A stretch of 64,000 nt of DNA, taken from contig JAFEKR010000007.1 in NCBI GenBank assembly GCA_019022495.1, positions 558,001 to 622,000 of the forward strand, given 5' to 3'. Both the position numbers and the translations under genes were made by a program. The stretch is from Epichloe hybrida (Eukaryota; Ascomycota; Sordariomycetes; Hypocreales; Clavicipitaceae). The notes beneath the pieces are model-generated. The model saw only the letters and a list, made by a program, of their open reading frames with translations, did no database searches and had not been told where the DNA came from. Positions 37,183 through 49,663 of the stretch are shown here, one piece after another (the stretch's first letter is position 1; every line of letters begins with the position of its first letter).

Positions 37183-38105
37183 TGTGTGCCGAGCGCCCGA
37201 AACGTGAAGAAATCAAGATGGTGACAAGCTTGATACCGGAAAAGAAAGTCGAGGCAGGTGCGACGTCACTGGGCGAATTTTTTTTTTTTTTGTTGTTGTC
37301 AGATTACGAGCAGGATTAAATGGGTCCCGACTGCCGAACGTTCGAACCCCTGCGCCGCTAATGCAGCTAATGAATGCATGTTCCTTCTCCTTGGCATGTC
37401 AGCCAACAACTCGGCTGTCAAGCAACATGGCACGTCACGTTTTGATCTTGATCCTCTCATCTTGTCTTGGGTAAAACTAGTCATAAATTGTTTGGCGACT
37501 CGCTGCACAGTCTGGACTATCCAACGCAGCCCAAAACCACTATTTGCCTGTGCTTATGGAGTATGTAGCGAGTGCCTCCCACGGATAGATAGAAGATTTT
37601 TTTAAAAAAAAAGGGAACAGAAAACCCGTTGTAAATAAACTAGACAACGACAACAAAAAGAAAACGCCAAGGAAGGTCCGCGACTTTGAGACATCCAAAA
37701 ACCTCCACATAATAGTATGTAAATCAGGCTCAAATGACATGATAGATAATTCCAAACGATCGTGCCGTCGGAATGAGTCGAGGGCTGCTGAAGTAGAAAA
37801 TAAAAGATTGCTGTGTTCCGGAAAAACAGCAGACGGATATCGGATATCGGCGCATCGCTGGGGCCATAATCGACCAGACTGTGGGTTATGAAAAAAAGAA
37901 GAAAAAACTACAAAGGACGCGATGATCAACTCGCTCATCAACGGTATCGGCAACCAAATGATTGTGCCTCTCATCGGGCATCATGACCTCCCCCCCCCCC
38001 CCAACCCAACCCAATTGGTCACTTGCGAATCTAGATTCTTGTGCAAAGATCTTCGTCGGCAACGTCCATACACCAGAATCTGGACCGCTAAGTTCCACGA
38101 CACAC
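37183..38105. other. Intergenic region, BCD1 promoter / DENN gene 3' end
   Basis: 923 bp with no supportable gene. A T-tract at 37278-37291 and a C-run near 37989-38001 are the only salient features. Confidence 0.65.
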
Positions 38106-40865
38106 TCATCGAGCGCCGCCAAGTGCACTGATTCTAGCGCCAGAGGGGCGATGCAAAAGAGAATTGCCGTGCTTGGCCACGACACCATTCTCGTTAGAAG
38201 CTGCGCCGGGCTCGCTGCGGCTCTCCTCAAACTCTTCCTCATCGTCCTCAACGATCTTGGTGGGTATCTCATCCTTTACACTGTATTGCAGGCTGTGACG
38301 CTCAGGAGTGGTGGTGGCGGAAGCGAACGACATGGCAGTGCTGCTGCGGTTGGGAATCAAGTCCGGTGTCGGCGGAATGCTGGAGGTGCGTCCAGGTTGA
38401 GTGCGTCTCTCTTCGCCATTGTCCGATGTGGCGACGGAGACGTCGTCGTTGCCGTCGTCGCTTTGGGTCGCAGAGAGATTGCTATGACGCCGGCTTGATC
38501 TGTACTCGGCATCGTGCGCCAACTGCAGGCCCTCGACGGCAGCCTGACACTGGTCCGCAATGTTGCGCACAATGTGAGCGATAGCATCCGTCTTGTCCTT
38601 GAGATGACGGTCCGCGACATCGGCGAAGCTGGCTGCAGAAATGCGCTTGTTGCTGCGCAGGGACTTGGTCTGGCTACTGTCGTCTCCGGAAGCAGCATCT
38701 GAGCTGTCTAGCTCATCGCTCTCATAACCAGCCTCGAGTTCGGCGGCCAACACATCAGGCTTGCTGAGAGATCGGATGAGGTGTTCCATGTGATGACTCT
38801 GGCCACCAATGAGACTCTGCAGATGCATCACCACACGACGAGCTTCGTCCCGCTGGCGCACAAGAGCAACGTTGGTGTGGCTCAATTGGCTGAGCTCCTT
38901 CTTGTTCCTCTTTCTCTCGCGCTCCAGTTCTTCCGCAATCTCCTGCTGGAGCACGAGAGCCTCGAGAGCATCGTCTCGCTGTTTTTCTGTGCCAGTAAGA
39001 CGAACTGACATGCGAGCATTGTCGTCCTTTTGTTGGTCAATAAGACCAGTGAGCCGGCGGTTCTCTCGCTTGTGGGTTTCAATCTTGACCTTGAGGTCTT
39101 GAGTCTCCTTGGTCAGCTGCTCAGCGAATGCCTGGAATTTGAGGAACTGCTGCTTCCAGCTCTCCAGCTCTTCAACAAGATAACTGTTGCGCTTGTTGAC
39201 TTTGTTGAGCTCAGTGTCCATGCGGCCCTTCAGGTTGATGAAGTCCTGCCAAGCTTCAAGAGCATCTCGCGAGTACTGGTTCCGCTCGCGGACAATCTCG
39301 TTCAAATGTCGCATTGAAACCTTGGTCATGAGAGGCTTCTTGACAGACCCACCAAACACGGCCTTGATGCCCGAGTTACGGCCCATCTTTTCGCACAGAT
39401 GGTCCATGACGGCCATGACCGAGTCCTGGTTCCACCACTCTGGGTCCTGGATAGACTCGACCTCGCCGCGCATGACGATGATCTGACCAGCCGGCACCAG
39501 CTTACCACCGCCGTAGGCAGAACGGAGATGGTGCGGAACACCAGCAGGAGTGACATCACCGTTCAGCGACTGGGTCAAACGAGTCACAAGCTTGTTGCGC
39601 TGACCGGGAGTGAGGGCGGTGGGTGGGCTGGAGGTGAGGACAAAGTTGCGGTCGAGATCAACAACCAGGGCATCGGTAGGCGCGGTGAAGAGGGACCTGC
39701 ACTCGGCAGTGACACCCAGGATGTACGGGCCTGGCTCTTGCACAAGCTCCTGTGCGTGACGAGCGTGGACCACTGGGACATAGAGACCGCTCCATTCATA
39801 CACTCGGACACAGTACCGGACGGTTTCAGCTGCAATGGTGAGCATGGCTGGGTAGTGACTGACAAAGATGATGCGTCTGGTTGGTGAGATGGCAGCCTCG
39901 ACGACACCAACAATGTTGGGAACAGACAGGCAGGTGAATAAAGGCCACATGGAGAAATTCTGGAATCCGGTGGGGGACGACGGGAACTGATAGCAGAGCG
40001 CATAGTCCTTCATGTCAATGCGAACAAGGTCATTCAGTCTAGGAGCTGGGAAGCTCAAGATGCGCGACACCTCCTCGGCGTGGAACAGGTTGGTGGCCTT
40101 GTTCCAATGAATCCACATGCCCCGCAGATAATCTCCCAGGAGGTTGTAGAGAGGATATCTGGAGAGAAACGACAAGCAGTAAGGAATCCAGTACGTCTCA
40201 TCCGAACTGTCGTAAAAGTCTGGCTCGGTCCTCTTGCGCAAGTCGCGAATAGTCTCGGCCCTCTTTTCGTCAGCTCGGGACCAAACACGAAGGCAAATGC
40301 CGTATAAAGTATGGGAGGAATCCTGCTGGAGAACAAAAGCGTGATGGACGCAGTGAGGTTGACTCCTTCCAGTACAAATCTCAACATCGTGAGGGAAGCA
40401 AGCCTGCCAGATGTTGTTAGCAAGACCATGTCATCTACGTCCCTTGGGTTTCGAGGGTTGAATACTGACCCGCATCGCGGAATGTAAAGCTCGAGCAATC
40501 TCGTTGTCTTGTTCCAGGCGAGGGCTGCTGCCAAGAATCTCGGGAAGCCAAAATTGGCCAACGGCTCCTTTCATGTGGGCTATCTTGCCCTGGGCAGGAG
40601 CAGGCGCCTTTACCCATTGTGACGGCTCGCGGCCAACGCCGCAGACCATGTAAGCATGCGTCAAGGTCTTGGGCGTTCGCTGATGGGGTTTGACATTCAA
40701 TGTCGAGGGAATTGGCTGTGTGATGCGAGAATGCAGCGATGAAGTGCGGCTGGGAATAAGCATATCGGCACCGGCGGTCTGGTCGCGCGTGCTGGGCCGG
40801 CCATCGCGATCACCAGTCCGAGGGCGAGTAAAAGAAGAGTGATTTTTCAACGAAGAGGCCATCAT
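38106..40865 (-). CDS. DENN (AEX-3) domain protein with C-terminal coiled coil
   Basis: Two exons (40865-40470, 40403-38106) encode 897 residues. After a disordered N-terminus come uDENN-like sequence (AYMVCGVGREP, GQFWLPEILGSS), the core DENN with ETYWIPYCLSFLSRYPLYNLLGDYLRGMW, IRIDMKDYALCYQFPSSPTGFQ-type sequence, FTCLSVPNIVGVVEAAISPTRRIIFVSHYPAML, and dDENN with TALTPGQRNKLVTRL. A coiled coil follows at about residues 540-700, then a Ser-rich and acidic tail. DENN proteins are guanine-nucleotide exchange factors for Rab GTPases; the specific Rab is not predictable. The intron uses GTCAGT and CAG with phase 0. ATG 40865 or the adjacent 40862 could serve as start. It sits near SEC6 and EDE1, also trafficking genes, but co-regulation is not shown. 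Confidence 0.88.
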
Positions 40866-43800
40866 GGGCAAGTCGAGGTGAATCGTTCCAGATCAGATCA
40901 GCAATTGATGAACCTGTTGGTGGCGGCTGGTCGGGAAAGCTTAACTCGCGCTCGGCGTATAACGGCTAGAGTGGCAGCGCTCAACGAGCCATTCATTCGC
41001 GGGGCGGCAATATTCTGATGCTGAAGATGATTAAATTTGGAAGATTGTGAAACAAAAAGTCTGCTTCCCCGAGATCAACCCGCAAAGAGATGAGACCAAC
41101 AGCAGCGACGAGAAGGTAGGAAGAACAACAGCCCGTTCAGAAGGGTGAAGGGTAGCTGGACAGACTCTGGCAGAGTCGATGAAGGAAGGAGAGACAAGTT
41201 AGGACTGGCGAGACACGGAGACGAAAAAGAACGGGACTGGGGGCGCGTCTTGTCTAAGATTAGGTCAGAGCTGCTGGCTGCAGAGGGGCAGGGGTTGGGG
41301 GGGTCCGGGGGGTCTGGTAGGGAGGTCACGGAGCCCACGTACAGTGACAGTGTAGTAATGGCAGGTTATCAGTGCGATATACCAACGACCAAGAAGACGC
41401 AGTTCAATTAGTTCAATTAAAATTCTGGAACAAAAAAAAAAGCAAAAGAAAAAGCAAAGTCGACTGAGCAAAAAAAAAGGTCCAAAGTTGGTTGACGCGG
41501 CATCTGAGCCTCTGTCTGCCTGCTTGCTCGGTGGGGCGCTAAGGATTGGTTCGAAGTGGTACTCCGTACATGAGTGGTCAGAAGGGACGCAAAGGGACGC
41601 AAGGGAGCGAGGGAGAGTCGGAAGTTGAAGGTGTGGAAGGTGGGACCGTGGAGCTTCAAGTTTGCGAGGCAAGCAAGTCGTTTCAGATTTACACGAGAAT
41701 TTGGACAGGCACCAGCCACGATTCCTTTCTCCTCTTCCTGGCGACACTTGCTCCAGCCCGTCCATGTCATGTGCGCACGCTGTGTGCTTGCTTTTGTTTT
41801 GGTAAGGATTGAGTTGCTGTTCTGCTCTCTGTTCTTTCGGATGTGGAATTTGACGGAGACTACTCCGTAATGATGATGGTAATACGGACGGAGTACGGAG
41901 TACGGACTTGGCAACGAAGCCTCTCTCCATTATTAGCCACGAACAGGTGCAGGGGGGGGAGGCTGCCGCCCCCAGGCGAAGAAGCCATCTTACAAACTGT
42001 CTCCTTCTTCTTCTTCTTCTCGCCTCCCAAACCAGAACAAACCACCCTTCCCTGTTGGCTGATGGCTGCAACACCATGCGCTGCCATCTGGCAAAAGTAG
42101 AGCATGTCACTGTTGTACCGAGGCTGATGGTTGCAACACAGTGCTGTGGGATAGCTGTGGCATGTCACGCATGAAATTGCATCGAGCCCAACGAGATGAA
42201 ATCGTTGTTTGAGCTCAAGTCATGTACTCACGGCAGACCTAGCTCTCTTCACCCCCTGGTTCAGGGGCAGCAAGGGATTTTCATTTTCATGGGTCTTGCT
42301 CGGGCCGCTCAGGTCGGTCGCCAACAACATTACTAAGTATAATATTATTATCAAGGGATCATAAGCCCGATGCTAGGCCGAGAGTACATACATTGTAGTC
42401 CGTATGTACATAATATAAACAGGAGAAACATGATTGATTCCTGGCCTCCACCATCCTACATATGTACATGTACACGTCTGTATTACGGAGTGCGTCGGAG
42501 TGCATCCATATCCCGAGAAAGGAAGAAGAAAAACGAAGGAGGAAAACGCCGGCCCCTGCCGCCAATTTTCAACTTGACAAATAACTTGAAATAAAGGGAC
42601 CATCGTCTGGCCCCGAGCCCGAATGGGTCGGGTCATTGACCTCATCGGTCGGTCCTGCAATTGTCGCAATTTCGTCGCACGACCGGGACAGTAAAGGTGA
42701 ATGAGTGGCGACTGGGACAATTGAGAAGGATGGCGCATCCGAATGGCCCGTCACAAGTCCACGGCTTGTGGTTAATATGGCTGATAGGCCAATGTGCCCC
42801 TGCCACCAATGCTACCTGACAACACCACCAACTCCAAACTCCGTGCTACCTGCGCATCATTTTATTAGTAGTCCGTACAATCAACGCCATTGCCCCCTGC
42901 AGCACGCGCACATCCATCCGGCTTGTGCCCAAAAGCACGCGTGTTGCACATGCGGAAGTCGACCTGGCGCCATGGGAAGTCATGCTCATCGTGGATGTTG
43001 AATCCATATGTACGGACTACAACATGAGCTCGATGGGTATGTATATCCTTACAGGCAGAAAGCATCACTTTCAAGAAACTCTTCTGCGTTCCTCAGCAGC
43101 TGCCTCGTCACCTCACCTCAAGTCAAACCCCTCGGCCCACCTCAGCAAGCGTCTTCCCATCCTCACTTCATTCCGCTAAACCGGCAGCAGCTTACCATTT
43201 TCTCTTTCGACCTCGTATTACACCCACCACCACCACCACCACCACCACCACGGCCATGGCTAGTTCGGCGTTGGGTCTTGCAGCAACATGGCAGTTCTTC
43301 TCTTCATGGAGCAACTTGGCATCGTTCGACTGACGCAGGCCCGGCGTGGGACGGGACGACCCATATGAACTGACTGACTTCATCTTGAAGGGGAGGCTCT
43401 CGCCCGTGCCGTCCAAGTACGCGTTGAAGCAGGCAGGCCAGTAACAGTCATGGTCTTGACACCGAATGTTTCCACTTTGACGAAGACAATCCTACACAAT
43501 TTCATTGGAAAGCAAAGGAAGATCGAATTCGAAACCGTGCCGTTGTTGTTCCTGCATCAACGGCCTCCATATCACCCGCGAGATTCCCCCCCCCCAGAAG
43601 AACACTCCCTCTGAGTAAAAAATGCAAGCCCGCAGCCGTAACTGCAACTGCATTGAGGCAATTAATGTTCGTTTTTCTTTTTTTTTTCTCCCTTTTGGAG
43701 CCATGAGGCCAGGGATGGGGTGGTGGGCATCGCCCAAATCCAGGCGAGACGATCTTGTCCGTGCAAGTTGATGAACCTCGCGCCCCCCGATGGACCCGGT

Positions 43801-45476
43801 GATGCCCGGAGCAACCTTGGCGATGCGGCTTCGACCCCCGTCGGGACAGCAGATGAATTGAAAAATGTAATTGTGGGCTTCCATGGGCTCGCACGAGCTC
43901 GCACGACAAGCCATGTTCAGGTTCTCAAAGGCATCAACCGCGCGTTTCAAGCATTGCCGAAGCTATCATCATCGCCGGCCCGAGCCCTCCGAGCCCTCCG
44001 TCCTACGGCGGGTTGACACTCGGTGCGGTTCCGGCGCGGCGTTGACGTCAGGCGTCTTGTCGTATGTGAAAAGGGCTATCACGAGGACGAAAGGGACCTG
44101 GACCTGTTGTGGCTTGTGAGAGATGGAAGAAGACCACTCGGATATCATGGCCGTGCTACTCCGTACATGAAACTTTGATATGACTCCCATCCAAAGTCGT
44201 AGCATCTGTTCCGGATCCAACATTCCTGCAGTTTCAGTCCCAGCATCATGACTCATGGGGCAATATCGACATCCTGATCTCGTAGAGGGGCGAGTGGAAA
44301 CTAGATGATGATGACCCGTACGATGTGAGCAATTTATTCTCATGCTCGCTTCATATCATACATGTCACTAGTTCCCACTGGCCTTCTATACTATCTTCGC
44401 AGTCCTCGTGCTCAGCTTAGGATTCTTAGTTTTCCCAAAGGCCGGTTTAAACGGTCGCTCTTCACGGTGGGCTCGAAATCCTGGCTCTGTATAATACACA
44501 CCGCCGTGCCACTCACTCACCACGCAGACAGACCATCCCAAAGCTGGAATGAATTGGCCCCAAGCGAGCTGAGGCTGCAGAATTGGCCGCCGCCGCCACG
44601 GAATCCGTATAGCACACACGCGGCCATGTCTAACTTGCCTTCGCGGGCAGATGCAGGGACTGGACGGGGTAATAGCAAGGTCAGTCACCTCGACGACATC
44701 TCGAAGAAGAGAGAGTGGACGACAAGTGTCCGAGGTTCCGCTTTTAAACTCGGCTCCGAAACGGATGCGAGCGAGCCGTGTTGAGGCGGGTCAGATACGA
44801 TTGCAAATGTTGAGCGCGGCAACAAGTTTGCGTGAAACCCGGTTGTAAATAAAGATACAGGATGAGTGATACGGACGGAGGCTGTGAGATTCCGATCCCT
44901 GTCTATAGCAGCTGCTTTTCACTTCCGTATCTCTCCGTCACCTTATCAATGCCATGAAGCAGAATCATGTGGATTCAGCGAAAAGGGAAGTTAAACAGGA
45001 AAGATGCCGTGCCATTTATGCGGTTGTTGGGGCCGAGTCATTGACAGACGGCCGAGTTTCGCAGAATCCGCAAGAGCCTCGGAGGGAAATAAATTTGTAC
45101 CATGACTAGTGCTTGAATCAGGCCTGGTCTGACGATGGAGTCGCAGAATCGCTCCTCAAGATGCGGGTTCCTGAATCCGGTGGCCATCCAATGCAGGAGA
45201 TCTTGCGTCATGGGCTTGGCAGCAGAAGAAGTGTGTATGTAAGCAAGCAGACTGACATGTGAAAGTGGTGGATCGAACAGCCCGACCAACACGGAGAGCA
45301 CCAAGACAACGTCCCGTCTTCATATGTACGTGGCTTTACATATTCATTAGCTGCTGGATGAGGATTGCTGAGCGGCGTTGGCTGGATGGTTGGTTCCCTG
45401 AGGTCGGCCAATTTTATTTAATACGGGGGCCCCCTTCCAACCGCCGTGAGCCGCCAGCCCGTCATCATGGTGTGAT

Positions 45477-45558
45477 TTGGCAGACCCCGTTGACAGACCG
45501 TCAGACCCGTGTGGCCATATCACGGTCTGTCAACGGGTCTGTCAACGGGGTCTGCCAA
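45477..45558. repeat. Perfect 23-bp inverted repeat with nested repeats
   Basis: Arms 45477-45499 and 45536-45558 are exact reverse complements (left arm starts TTGGCAGACCCC). The 36-bp loop holds further partial copies of GACAGACC/GGTCTGTC, so several foldbacks are possible. No target duplication is visible next to the arms, so mobility is not supported. Confidence 0.9.
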
Positions 45559-46307
45559 CTGCTCAACCGCTTCCGGCAACGCATAATTTCTACTCCAGCC
45601 AGCTTCAATAGGGTCATGGTGCCGAACCAGCATGGGCGTCTCCGCGGACATGTGCCTCATAGTAGTCTGATGGTCTGATAAGCTAATCCGGCGAGTGAGC
45701 TATGCATATGCATGCCAACCAAATCTGCATGGCAGAAACGGCTGCCGCTTCCCCTTATCGGAATAACGAATAGAATTCCCGTAACGCAGTCTGATCAGGC
45801 TGCCTACGTACAATGTATGTAGCAATCTAATGCAGAGCTTCCCACGTATTATGGCATGCATGCTTGCTATGTTGTACTGATACGGCGTGCGGCGTGCGGC
45901 GGCGGTTGGCACGGATGTGTCCCGGATCCCCGACTTTTTCTTCACATGTCAATCTCGCGCACTCATCCGAACCATGCTCTCCCGGGCGTGTGTGGTGACT
46001 GGTGTGGTGACTGGTGTGAGACGGCGGCGTGAGACCGTAATCGGTTGGTCCATGGCGTCCATGGCCGGTCGGTGGATGACTGGATGGTGATGGCGATGGA
46101 GTGGATGTTGTGGCGCTGCCACCGAAGGAAGTCTTGTTGGAGTTTCCGAGGGGCCCGCAAATGGCGTCGTCTTGTTTCTGATTTCTGACGTTGGATTCTT
46201 TGCCTCCCCTGGTCTGCCGCTTTCAATGGCCCCCCTCCCCCTCCGTGCCGTCACGTCCTCGCTCGTCTGGTCTGGGTCGCTTTCACATGCTCGCCCGCTG
46301 CACCAGC

Positions 46308-46330
46308 TTTTTTTTTTTTTTTTTTTTTTT
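46308..46330. repeat. T23 homopolymer
   Basis: Uninterrupted T-tract about 330 bp upstream of the CAP20-like start codon. Confidence 0.95.
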
Positions 46331-46498
46331 GGTGCAAAATGCGTGCCACTCACATTGTACTTGATAGAGAGGCGTGAGAGGGACGCCCTGATCCACGCCA
46401 AGTTGTTGAGTGGCGTTTTCGATCTACTAACTTACGTCTAAGTTGCGTCCATCCTTTTTAAGCACCGACTTTTCCCATCTGCAAGTCATAACCCCTAC

Positions 46499-46531
46499 CT
46501 CCTTCCTTCCTTCCTTCCTTCCTTCCTTCCT
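46499..46531. repeat. (CCTT)n repeat in the CAP20-like 5' region
   Basis: About eight tetramers lie 130-165 bp before the start codon. Together with nearby CT-rich sequence this is typical of a fungal pyrimidine-rich transcription start region. Confidence 0.85.
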
Positions 46532-46663
46532 CTTCCTATGTACTCCTCCTCACTCACATACCCATTCAACGTCCCAAGACAAATTCTATCAACCTCTTGA
46601 TTATCAAACCGTTCGTGTCCTCAACTACACTCACAGTCGAAGCAAACACACCCTCGAACCGCA

Positions 46664-47278
46664 ATGGCTGTCCATCAGGTCAATGGCGATGTGTCGCCTC
46701 GTCCCAACTCTGCCTTCCTCCAGGTATGCTTTTCCTACATTATCTCCCAAGGGTTTTTCTTCAGTACTAATCAGGCTATCTTGCAGCACCTCCTCAACTA
46801 CCCCTTGATTAGTGACAGCATTCATACCGTCAAATCCAATGAGTATGCTCGGCGTTCTCTTAAGCTCGGCGATTCTGCCTACCAGACCTTTGCTGCTCCG
46901 GTTCTTCCCTGGCTCGCCAAGCCCTACGAGTATGTCTCGCCTTACGTCGCTCGTGCCGACTCCATCGGCGACAAGACCCTCAACCACATCGACGAACGCT
47001 TCCCTGTTGTCAAGAAGCCTACCAGCGACCTGTACAATGACACCCGCAGCCTGATTCTTTTCCCTTTGAACAAGGGTATCGAGGGCCGTGACCACGTCTT
47101 GGACGTCTACGCTTCCGAAGTCAAGAAGACTGAGCAAAAGAGCCTCGTTAGCCAGGGCAAGGCTGCCATTTCCACCGCCGTCGTTGTCAGCACCGAGACT
47201 TTGGGTTGGTTGAGCAGCCTCCTTGCCGTCAAGAAGGATGAGGCCACCACGGCCGTCAAGGAGAAGGCCAACCAGTAA
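46664..47278 (+). CDS. CAP20/perilipin-like lipid-droplet protein
   Basis: Two exons (46664-46723, 46787-47278) encode 183 residues. The intron is 63 bp with GTATGC donor, TACTAAT branch site and GCAG acceptor; because it is a multiple of three and open, an intron-retained frame also exists. The protein has NGDVSPRPNSAFLQHLLNYPLISDSIHTVKSNEYARRSLKLGDSAYQTFAAPVLPWL-type sequence, then SIGDKTLNHIDERFPVVKKPT. This is the pattern of Colletotrichum CAP20 and Metarhizium perilipin MPL1, which coat lipid droplets and influence appressorium turgor and virulence. Length equals the family norm. Role here is inferred from family; the organism's lifestyle is not known from this window. Confidence 0.9.
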   Translation: MAVHQVNGDVSPRPNSAFLQVCFSYIISQGFFFSTNQAILQHLLNYPLISDSIHTVKSNEYARRSLKLGDSAYQTFAAPVLPWLAKPYEYVSPYVARADSIGDKTLNHIDERFPVVKKPTSDLYNDTRSLILFPLNKGIEGRDHVLDVYASEVKKTEQKSLVSQGKAAISTAVVVSTETLGWLSSLLAVKKDEATTAVKEKANQ

Positions 47279-48720
47279 AGAGGGGTTTTCTGATTGTCGG
47301 AGCTTCGAAACACGCCCCGAAAATTTGCGACGAATCCTCCTTTTTTTTCTGTCTGCTCATGTTGACTTTATATTTTGTGGATTTGAGATTTTTGGAGCTT
47401 GGCGGCGATGGAATTCTCGTGCCTTGCCTCTGTCGGCGTTTGCGTAATTGATGAAAAGCAGTCTGCCTTCAGTCTTATCCCATCTCAAACCATTGGGGAT
47501 ACGCCACTCGTTTCCTGACCCTCTTGACTCGAGTGGTCGCCGGCTGGATGGAGGAGGGCAGATATCCTTTGGTGGCGGACTCATTATACCTCGGAATTGC
47601 TGGGCATAGCTTATTGCATTTTGTACCATTGTTCACCCCTGTTTCAGCCCCCAAGTTATCCATGTGCCCTTTTCTTTGAATACCTGCATGTCATGCCATG
47701 GTTCAGTCATGTCACGTTGCGTCTCGCGACTCGATTACATGATGGGAACCGTGGGAACCAAAATCACCCCCTCCTTAACAAGGCGTGTCTTTACGGCCTC
47801 AGCAATCAATGACATCAAGGAGTGGAAAAGGGGAGGAAAGGGAAAGGAAGACGAACTGAAATGACAATTGATAGACGAAACGTTTTCACATGATTTTCAT
47901 CTTGCTCTGCTTTGCTTTGCTTTGCTTTGCTTTGCGTAACCAACCTTTATCGTGCCCCGCCGTGTCGAAGCCCGTTTGTCCATTTGCAGGCGACGAATTA
48001 TCGTCACAAAAAGCGCACGTGAAGGCAACCCGCCCGCCCACATTCTCCGCTCGGCGAAGCTCAGCGAATTCCTGAATTCCTCTTTCGGGGAGTCGGAGGG
48101 CAACCTCCTAACGGACTTTTACGTCTTTTGTGACAGTTGAGCGAAATGCCTCGAGTTGACTTGACACTCGGACAGCAGACGGCCAAATCATGCTTCGAGT
48201 GCCCAAGTTTCCTGCATTACAAATTATTTGCAAATTACTAAAGAGCATTCCCAGTCAAGAAACCTACACTGCGCCCATATGTAGAGACCAGTCACGGGCA
48301 GAGAGGTGTGAAACGAAACGAGCAAGAACTGCCGGGTGCCGCCATCACAGCGATGGATCGCTACGACGGCGACCCGCATCGGCGCATCCGCCCAAACCTG
48401 CATTGGTTGGTCCCTGGTCCCTCATTCGTCTGGCAATAGCTCCAGTGCGGAGTATCTACTGTAGATCCATTCTACAGTGACGAAACTCTGCCAACATTTT
48501 CCTCTCCCCCCCCCCCCCCTTTCCTCACTGACACAGTTACTTTGCCTGCATCGTGTCCTATTCTCCAACATTTGTTCTGGCGTCACACGACTTTCTCGCT
48601 TCGATTTGCACCCGGGAGGCCGGTTGTGGTTCGGGTTGTGACGATCATCCACGCTGCCAAGTCGCATGCTGTATATTCCGAGGCACACCAGATACACGCA
48701 AACCCGGCCGTGACCTCCCA
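47279..48720. other. Tandem intergenic region, CAP20-like / Mmu163-like
   Basis: 1.4 kb. It has TTTGC repeats near 47908-47934 and a C-run near 48507-48520. Open frames are short. The frame upstream of 48721 is open but shows no conserved sequence. Confidence 0.6.
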
Positions 48721-49663
48721 ATGGCTGCGCTGTTGCGCAACACAACCACCAAGATTGCTGGAAGCTCTCACTCGATCCGCTCGTTGAACGCCCTCGGCGC
48801 TCCCAGATTCCCGACTGCGCCCGTCGCCCCGTCGACAGTCACCAACGCACATCCAGAATGTCTCCCACAGACTCCTCTCGCAAACCAACGATTGCCGCCG
48901 CAGTCACGATTCAGTCCAACAGTTGACAAATGGACAGACAGCCAAAGCGAGCAAAACGCCGAGGACCCGAACAAGGCCAAGCTTGGAAGAAGTCAGTCGT
49001 CCAGGTTCCCGCAACTTGAGGATTCTGCCATACAAGTGTACCGTGCGTATGCATGTATATCAAGACTAACGACTCGCAGCTCTAAGGATACTACAAGAGC
49101 GGCTACCGACACTGTTACAATCGCCTCTCCCACAGGACATACTGGCGCCGAATATCTCTCTCCTCCTCTTCCCCACGACACACCCTCATCTACCCGCCGT
49201 CTCCGGCAAAGTCGCTTACAACGCCGCGCTCTGGACGTCCCCGATCGCCTGGAACCGCGTGCCCATCATAGGCAACGTCAAATTAGAGATCCTCGCCGAG
49301 CGCATGACTTCCGAGCCCCTGACCTTGCTGCCCCGCCGGCCGGGCGCCATACCCGAACAACTCGTGGTACGGTGGTGCGAAGAACGAAGATTGAACGGAA
49401 ATGTTGCTGAGCAGGGGGGCATCGCACGGGCGTTGTGGCGTGGGAGAGGAGGGGTGGACCCCAACAATGCTTTTACGGGACTCTTCATATTCGACTTTGA
49501 TGCCCAGGGGAGGGTGCTGACGCATACGATTGAGCAGGCTCAGGAAGGGGGGGATTGGGAAAAGGGAATGGGCGCCAAGTTTGTCGGTCTGACGGACTGG
49601 CTTCTTGGTGGGATGAAAAAGGGTGGCGAAACCCCGTTGCCCGTGTTTGAGAAACTGAGATGA
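48721..49663 (+). CDS. Conserved fungal mitochondrial protein, Mmu163-like
   Basis: Two exons (48721-49042, 49080-49663) encode 301 residues, with a very short 37-bp intron (GTGCGT donor, CTAAC branch, GCAG acceptor). Splicing joins IQVY to PLRILQERLPTLLQSPLPQDILAPNIS, restoring one continuous conserved-looking domain with SGKVAYNAALWTSPIAWNRVPIIGNVKLEILAERM, FTGLFIFDFDAQGRVLTHTIE and FVGLTDWLLGG. The N-terminus MAALLRNTTTKIAGSSHSIR is Arg/Ser-rich and lacks acidic residues, as in a mitochondrial presequence. I associate the domain with the Mmu163 family (mitochondrial, up-regulated in meiosis) from memory only; biochemical function is unknown. The gene call is firmer than the name. Confidence 0.8.

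Larger units (their letters stand above)
40866..46663. other. 5.8-kb region without a supportable gene
   Basis: The longest open frames (for example 41265-42110 minus) are low-complexity and lack domain-like sequence. Contents are four copies of the TACGGAGTA nonamer (41560, 41861, 41894, 44157), CAC repeats near 43220-43250, a perfect 23-bp inverted repeat at 45477-45558, a T23 tract at 46308-46330 and a CCTT array before CAP20. The DENN promoter occupies the left end. Confidence 0.55.

Noticed and set aside
37336..37350. GTTCGAACCCC considered as a tRNA B-box
   Set aside because: No matching T-stem, acceptor stem or A-box at the right distance on either strand; GTTCGAAC is just palindromic.
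41265..42110. 281-codon minus-strand open frame in the gene desert
   Set aside because: Contains homopolymer-derived runs (Arg, Phe) and no recognisable motif.
48553..48720. Upstream extension of the Mmu163-like frame
   Set aside because: The frame is open but starts from a non-ATG codon and shows no presequence; ATG 48721 gives a proper mitochondrial N-terminus.
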